Shown in pieces: positions 57,429 to 64,000 of a stretch of DNA of 64,000 bases. Under the pieces are notes generated by a model that saw only the letters and a list, made by a program, of their open reading frames with translations, did not search any database and was not told the origin of the DNA. The stretch covers positions 2,790,001 through 2,854,000 of the forward strand of contig CM070511.1 in assembly GCA_036346375.1 (NCBI GenBank), in the 5' to 3' direction. A program made the translations under genes and the position numbers. The DNA comes from Guadua angustifolia (taxonomy: Eukaryota; Streptophyta; Magnoliopsida; Poales; Poaceae). The first letter of the stretch is position 1. Every line of letters starts with the position of its first letter.

Positions 57429-58307
57429 ACCTTTCCAAGGAACCGAACTCCGTGATGAACTTCGTGACTGCTGCGACGGACAAAACACTATAAAAGACTT
57501 CAGTTGCCACGGATCAATCTTCTAATCATCAAAAGCAAGTTCATGTTCAGATCATCATCTATCTTCTAGTTGACGTGATGCATGCATGCACGATCAATCT
57601 TGATTTGTTTTCTTCACATTGTGCGGTTGTCAAAACTCACGCAAGAAAACTCATCCACACAAAGATACTTGGATTGCAAGATTGATCTTTATTTCTTTTG
57701 TCTAAAGTACTCCCACACAAGAGTACAAACCCTAAAACATGAACGCTCACAATAAACAGGAGACACCTCCTCCTATTTATACAGAGCAAACTCACAGAGA
57801 TTGACTACAACTCCACTTCCAACATGGAAAGAGTTCGTATCTATCTCAACTTGGCCCAACATGGCCAAAACCAAAACCTTGCACGCATGATCAGCCCACC
57901 TGCTGCACATACGTGACTAACTAGCCTTCACATGCATGTTCTGTAGCCCGAACGCCCCGCATGACATTCTTGACCACCAAGACCTCGACTCCTCCCTGAA
58001 CCTATTCTCGAACATCAGTTCCTCCATGAACCTAGTTCCGGTCCCGTCATCGACCACGTTCGCCCTCAAGCAACACCTGCACATGAAGTAACAAACAACG
58101 CGTTCGAACACAAGTCCACGACTTGACTCAACATCAATCCATGCAACCACTCACATGAGTGCATTGCATCAAGCAAAGTCCATCACCAGCATAATTATCA
58201 TATCACCATAGCACATGCACAAGCACCACACATGTCATAACCAAAATCACTTTACAATGCCAATTTCACCATTCAACCAATTTTTCATCACATGATCTCA
58301 CAGATAG

Positions 58308-59802
58308 TGCAACATAATTCATCACAACAACTAAGTAAATCAGAACTAACTAGACAAGTGACCGATGGGTAACGACTGGAACCGAGTCATAGCTAACCTC
58401 TCTGTTTTCATCAGACGGACAGAGATCATATTGTAGCCTCCTTAATTTCCTGTGTTTTCTATCTAGGATATTCATTGCTGTTTCCAAGCCTCCAAGGTAC
58501 TACTAGTGTTAAAGGTTACAAAGTTGAGCTTGAACTCCTCTGTACTTGTAGCAGGGGGGAAACCGCCCATTGATTCATCTCCTTGCACTGTATTACATGC
58601 TAGCCCCTCCGGCTAAGTTTATTTGATGTATTTTTATTAATGATCTTGCCCATAAGTATATAGCGTATTTAATATTCTGTTGAACTTGAGAGTGATACGG
58701 ATTCATTTTCTACTCCATATTATATCTACTTCTACACAAAATCTACCATGTAACATTATATATATGTCTCTGTAGCATAAGGCAAGAGCAAGAACTTCAT
58801 TGCAGACATCTCCTCATATAGTGATCACTTTTGTTCGTACGTGGTTTTTTCTCACAAAAATTTTCTACGTAAAAATTCGTATCACTGTTTTCTATTATTC
58901 ACAAATTTTCTACGTAAAAATGTGCGTACGTGGGTTTTTCTCGTAAAAGTTTTTCATATAAAAATTTGTATCTTATAATTTCTATTTTCTGCACATTATT
59001 TGCAACAAGCGATTCGTCAAGTTCTTGGTGCACGACTCCATACACGCGGCACGAGGCAACTGCAGAGAAGTGAACATCGGTCACAAGCGATGCAAAAGCA
59101 GCAACAGATTGTTTCCGTTAAGCGACAGATGTCCGGCATCATAGATAGGAACTTCTATCCGATCAAGATCGTCGGATTCATTGAGTCGCTTCCTCCACGA
59201 ATTATTCAGTTTGGACTCTCAAATCCGTTTCAAAGAGACTCTCGGCGACTTCGTTCGGTGTCGAGCAGTTCAGACAAATTTTTACTGTTGTATCTCCTTA
59301 TTTTTTTAAAAAAATTTAGCTTCCATCACAACTTTTTTTTTTTTCAGAATTAGCCCTCCGACATGTGAAATGCAATGCCCTCGGTCCGACATAAGGCATT
59401 GCGGGAACAAAAAAAGGAAAAAACAATTCATGCAGCGGATTAGAAGCGCTGCATGCTACATTAATTTTGTTTCTTCTATGCGGGGCTAATTATGGAAAAA
59501 CATATATTTTGATTTTATTAGGTTTTATGAATGTATTATAATAGAAAAAATTGCACGACGGTTAGTTCTGAAAAAATCACACGTCGTACCACAAGTATTC
59601 TGAGGACCCGTATTCTACGGAGAGGCATAATATAACACAATATATTTGAGGAGGCTAGTTCTGGAAAAATACATTATAATTTTATTAGGTTTTATAAATG
59701 TATTATAATAGAAAAAAGCGCACAATGGTTAGATTTGAGAAAATAATTATGCGGGTAGTTTTGAAAAAGCCGCATGATAGGTAGTTCTGAAAATCGCACG
59801 TC
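58308..59802. other. Intergenic, with internal repeats
   Basis: No supported gene. A plus-strand frame at about 59,000-59,353 (MQQAIRQVLGARLHTRGT) has no family resemblance. Near 58.84-58.96 kb the phrase ttttctacgtaaaaat is repeated with flanking cgtacgtgg. At about 59,488-59,590 and 59,655-59,750 a 100-bp block centred on ttttattaggttttatgaat occurs twice, diverged. Confidence 0.45.
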
Positions 59803-62800
59803 TGTCGGGACCCGAATTTGCAAATCCGACCCTCGTGTTTCAAAGACTAGTCCAGATCACGCTAGTGCACACAGCTTCAACATCGGTACATATCACGCAT
59901 ATATCCAACGAAATAATAAGTACTTTAATTAAATACTCAACCTATTTGATTGACCTTATGGTCAAGTTACAAAGATACGCCTGCAGGAGCAGACTTATTA
60001 AAATATTCAAATGCAATGAAATAAAATAAACTCGTGGCGCCAACCAATTTGCCACAGTAACCGATCGGGCTCGCTCCCTAGTTTGTCGGCTCCTCCGATA
60101 CTCCTCCTCCGAGCGGGGTTGCTTCTTCTTCAACTGAAGTTGTGTTGTTGTGGGTGAGTACTTTGAGCACTCAAAGAAGTCATGCATGTAATGCAAATCT
60201 AATATTCTACATGCATGGCTTAGTACAAAGGATAGGCTATGGTTCATGAGCTGATACAAAGATTCAAGATAAACAAGAATAGATTGCAAAGCAAGAAAAG
60301 CAAGAGTAGGAATAATAACTTTCACAAATATTTCAATCGTAAATCATTTTCCCATCCTAAGTCAAGTTCATCATTACCAACCCAAGCATTTTTCCATCAA
60401 CAATTCATTTTCATAAAAATCTAACCCTTGACCGTAATCACCGAGCGATGCTCAATACCGTGAGCACGGCTATTCAATAGGTTGTACACTCGCAGAGGTT
60501 ATACACTTTACCCACAAGATACAATCAAATACCACCAAGGCAAATAACCGTAACGAAGCCTTTCCAAAGTTCCATCTAAACTCAAGATCGCTTCGCTAAG
60601 GTTTCAACACCGAGGGACTGTTACCACACCTGTGGCCCCTCTTGCGCCATGTGAGTTCTCAATCCGCTTCTCGCCTCACACCACCACGACAAGACCAAAG
60701 AATAGATTTCCCGGTTTACTCAGCTAAGCCCGTCCCATTACGGAGCTTGTGGTCAGATGAGGGACTCCGATTCAAATGCTCGCAAGGTTAAGTCCTTAGT
60801 TGACCGAGGCAAGACTAACCAAAAATGACTTTAACATCCAAAACCAATAAAACCAAATTCGACCGCCGATTGCCACTCTTGGCCCACTGAAACAATCTTG
60901 CCACATGCCTCAAATTAAATCATTTTCCCACCCCAGTTCTTTACCATTGCACCACGTGCCATTATCAACTTAATAACACATGTCTCGCTCACAAAGCATG
61001 TTCAATATCTCATTAAGTCAAGATTCACTTTGGTATTCCAAAATCATGAAAGCGTCCACGCAAGCGTATAAGCATACTACTTGGTCTACTCAACCCATGT
61101 TGGCAAATTATTAATGTCCAACTATTAATCCATAACCTAGGGTGACAAAGGATTCATGGCCTACAATTATATACGACAAGGTGGCATACAAAGAACTAGG
61201 CATTTAACTAATCCCAAAATTTATTCAGAGTCATTTCTATCAAATTAGCATGCAATAGTTTAAATCAAAGTAATTTTCTCTAATAGGTTCAACATGATCA
61301 AACACAACTTGCCTTCAAAAAGTACTGATTCTGGCTCCTGAGCTTGCTCTTGGGTCAGAACCTCTCCCTCGAAACCTTCGGGCACTTCAACGTCTACGCG
61401 CAACGTAAACACAAACAATAAAATAAATAAACAGTGGGCAAACAGTGCTCAAAAATTCAATTAAAATTCATAAACAGAAAGATCAAAATTTTACAAATTT
61501 ATAGAAATTGGAATCACTCAAATCGGAGTTAAAACACAAAAGTTATAAGCATTTGAAGTTTCAAAATATATTTAAAATCAATATACCGAATTAAATAAAT
61601 ATTTTCTTTTTCGTAAAATCAATTATTGCGTCATCTGTGACACGTGTCGCCATCAAAGAGTGACACGTGGCTTTGCCGACGCCGCCCACTGACGGCTCCG
61701 TGATGACGCCAAGATGACGTCATCGTGGCGTCGGACGACTCGGTCCTCACATCGGCAGTGGGACCCATCGTGACGCCGGCTTGACGTCGATGCAGACGCC
61801 ACGCGCACAAAGGCGTCGCGGTCCGACGAGTGGGCTCGTCTGTCGCCGACTTCGGGTGAACTGCAGTGCGCAGTCGGGTGGCAGTGGAGTCCGCTTTGTC
61901 GGCGACTCATGCGCCTGATGAACGTCGCGGTGAGATCGACGTGTGGGTCCATCTGTCGGCGTCTCATGCACAAGAGGGGGACGTGGCACGACGGTGGCCC
62001 TCGGATATGCATCTAACGGTGAAGATCGAAGATGGGGTTTATTGTTTTCAAGGCGACGTGGCGAGATCTCGATCGTTGGTGCGCGACGGACGGTCAGGAA
62101 GCTTCGGGCGACGGTGATGGAGCGGCGGCTGCTTGACCGGAGACGAGACGATGACGTCGGCGCGCGGGCGCTTGAGGGCTCCTCCGCGACGTGCGGTAAT
62201 GCTTCCGACGCTGCTTGACAAGGTGAGTTCGGGATGGCACGGCGACGGCGGAGAGTGACCGCGGCAAGCACGCGCAAGGAACTTCGGCGGAAGGCCGGGA
62301 ACTTTGCGAGCTCTTGCGGCGGCGGCGTCTCGGCGGCGTGACACGTCGGGATGGGTGCGGCGCGAGGTGAGGAGCACGGCACGGTGGCGGCGCTTAAATA
62401 GCCCCTCGGCGTCCGTGAAAAGCGCTGAGACCGAGGCCCACACGGCGGCGGCATGAATCCGGTGAGGATTCGGCCAGGTGGCGTGCGCGATGAGAGCCGC
62501 TTGATGGAGATCGAACGGCCACCGCGTTAGGGTTTTTCTGACGGGCCGCCTGAAGACTCGCCTAACACTATTCATCAGAATTTTTAATTCTTTTCGATTT
62601 AAAATAATTCCTTAAATTCAAATAATTTATTTGGGGCCTTAAAAATATCGTGAAAATTCGAAAAATTCCCATAAATATTTTAGGACATTTGTGACTCAAA
62701 TAAAATATTTTCAGCAAAACTTTATTTTAACTTTTCCATTATATAATTAATTTGATAAATGGTTTAATTCAAAATAAATTCAAATAATTCCAATAAATCC

Positions 62801-62884
62801 AAATAAATCCGAATAAATTCCAGAAATTCCCAAAAATTCAGAATACCAATAAAATGCAAGAAAAGAAAAAATTAGGGTGTTACA
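59803..62884 (-). repeat. 3' LTR of the chromovirus-like element, 3,082 bp
   Basis: TG...CA ends (minus strand tgtaacaccc to cccgaca). It includes a GC-rich tract at 61.65-62.5 kb whose overlapping open frames on both strands are compositional, not genes. The left 5-bp flank is acgtc; its partner lies outside the window. Confidence 0.85.
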
Positions 62885-62898
62885 AACCTTCCCCCCTT
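62885..62898 (-). promoter_or_regulatory. Polypurine tract
   Basis: Minus strand ttaaggggggaaggtt immediately precedes the 3' LTR, the expected plus-strand DNA primer site of the element. Confidence 0.8.
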
Positions 62899-63099
62899 AA
62901 CGGAATCTCGACCCGAGATTCAGTAATGATTAAGGAATAGGTTAGGAATTCCTTCTTGAGTCTTCTTCACGCCCCAAAGTTGCTTCGCTCTCGGAATGGT
63001 TACTCCTTTCGACTCGCAGAAGCGGTCGATTTATTTCTCGTTTCTCGATCCATCGTGTCCAAGATCTTTACCGCACTCTTTATAAGTCAAATCCTTCTC

Positions 63100-63420
63100 T
63101 GTACCGACCGATTCTAATCAAGATCTGCTCTTCCGCACTCGGAGACATTTCTTTAATCTGTGACACATGGAACACATCATGCACTCTGCTAAAGATCTGC
63201 AGTAACTCCAACCGACACGCTACTTCACCTCTCGACTTAGGATCTTGAACGGACCAACATATCTTGGTGCTAACTTCCCTTTAGTGTGGAACCTCTTAAC
63301 TCCTCCGAGTGGTGTAACCTGAGATACACAAAATCTTCGTGTTCAAAGCTTAAATCCTCGCGGCGATTATCGGCATAACTCTTCTCTGCCTTGATTGTGC
63401 TATTTTCAACCTTTCTCGAT
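63100..63420 (-). pseudogene. Gypsy pol C-terminal region after integrase
   Basis: Pieces in more than one frame read EHEDFVYLRVTPLGGVKRF, APRYVGPFKIL and RVHDVFHVSQIKEM, the conserved integrase C-terminal/post-integrase segment of chromoviruses. At least one indel separates them. Confidence 0.75.
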
Positions 63421-63637
63421 CATGGCTATCTCGCTTGACTTCTCAGAGAACGTCCGGCCCAACATATGACGCCTCCTGCCTCATTCCAATTCAACGCGTT
63501 CGGCTGGGTCTTCCATATAGCGCTTCAATGGCGACATCTCAAACTTGCTCGTAATCGTTGTTATAGCTGAACTTCGCATATGGCAAACACTTATCCCACG
63601 GTTGTATAAGCCAATGCACATGCCCTCAACATGTCCT

Positions 63638-63892
63638 CTAGTATCCGGTTAACTCTTTCCGCTTGCCCATCATGCATGGGTGATATGCAAGATTGAAGTT
63701 CAGACGGGTCCCTAGGGCCTCATGCAACTTATCCCAAAATCTTGAGGTAAACTGGGTACCTCTGTCCGATACAATTTTCTTCGGAACTCCATGTAGACAT
63801 ACAATTCTTGACATATACAAATCTGCTAAGCGGTCCCCTGAGTAGGTAGTTTTCACCGGTATGAAGTGGGCGACCTTGGTCAACCGGTCCAC
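63638..63892 (-). pseudogene. Gypsy integrase core
   Basis: The frame reads MDRLTKVAHFIPVKTTYSG (first catalytic D), HGVPKKIVSDRGTQFTSRFW (second D) and LGTRLNFNLAYHP, after which the expected continuation is lost to a frameshift (CMMGKRKELT). The third catalytic residue is therefore not in frame. More pol lies towards 64,000 and beyond. Confidence 0.88.
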
Positions 63893-64000
63893 TATAACCC
63901 ATATGGAGTCATACCTGTCGGGTCCTCAGAGACCAAGAATGAAGTCCATTCCGATTTCCTCCCATTTCCACTCGGTATCTTCATGGTCAGAGTAACCTGC

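Larger units (their letters stand above)
56719..58302 (-). mobile_element. Solo LTR, 1,584 bp, minus orientation
   Basis: The plus-strand ends are tgtaggatcgaaat and catgatctcaca. Read on the minus strand it starts tgtgag and ends gatcctaca. A perfect 5-bp duplication gatag flanks it (56714-56718 and 58303-58307), and no internal domain is attached. The minus-strand 3' end (ttcacccccc...gatcctaca) resembles that of the solo LTR at 19.0-20.7 kb, so the two come from related LTR families. The interior has a 20-21 bp tandem array and a longer two-copy repeat. Confidence 0.88.
59803..64000 (-). mobile_element. Ty3/gypsy chromovirus-like element, 3' part, entering from the right
   Basis: On the minus strand a 3.08-kb LTR starts tgtaacacccta (62884) and ends gggtcccgaca (59803). 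Upstream of it lie a purine tract (aaggggggaagg) and the distal pol. The TGTAACACCC start, very long LTR and pol-end motifs fit the Tekay/Del-type chromoviruses of grasses. The 5' LTR, gag and most of pol lie beyond the window. Coding parts contain frameshifts. Confidence 0.85.

Noticed and set aside
61653..62575. Long GC-rich frames (up to 235 codons) as genes
   Set aside because: They lie inside the 3.1-kb LTR and overlap on both strands in several frames, which points to compositional bias.

Overview
This is nuclear DNA from a flowering plant, almost certainly a grass. It holds one large, cleanly spliced host gene with a GC-rich first exon, and the rest is mostly a thick mosaic of plant transposable elements. 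Copia, Tat-type and chromovirus-type Gypsy, L1-like LINE, hAT, PIF/Harbinger, Stowaway and a TRIM are all present. There are no operons, ribosome binding sites, CRISPR arrays, rRNA or tRNA genes that I can see.

Layout. 1-3.7 kb: a Stowaway MITE, isolated candidate exons and the 3' flank of the host gene. 3.7-9.1 kb (minus): a complete seven-exon gene for the plant Integrator subunit 7 homologue, 1,219 codons, all introns GT-AG. 10.2-14.9 kb: a full-length but coding-dead Ty1/copia element with a perfect 5-bp target duplication. 16.5-17.6 kb: a non-autonomous hAT element. 19.0-20.7 kb: a solo LTR. 22.3-25.2 kb: a decayed sterol delta8-delta7 isomerase (HYD1) copy whose last intron/exon region has been invaded by DNA transposons. 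25.2-31.7 kb: four hAT elements nested inside one another, each with its own perfect 8-bp target duplication; the three outer ones carry host gene fragments (MAP70, a Raf-like kinase, clathrin heavy chain). 31.9-36.5 kb: a full-size PIF/Harbinger element with both of its genes recognisable but interrupted. 36.6-37.2 kb: a TRIM. 37.5-56.3 kb (minus): an L1-like LINE split by a 10.9-kb Tat-type Gypsy element. 56.7-58.3 kb: a second solo LTR with a perfect target duplication and short internal tandem repeats. 59.8-64.0 kb (minus): the 3' LTR and distal pol of a chromovirus-like Gypsy element running off the window.

Function. The only gene that looks intact is the Integrator subunit gene (snRNA 3'-end processing). 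Everything else describes genome turnover: target-primed and LTR retrotransposition, solo-LTR formation, hAT transduplication of exons, and destruction of a HYD1 copy. The relative order of insertion can be read directly from nesting. The most interesting feature is the four-layer gene-capturing hAT nest at 25,214-31,677.
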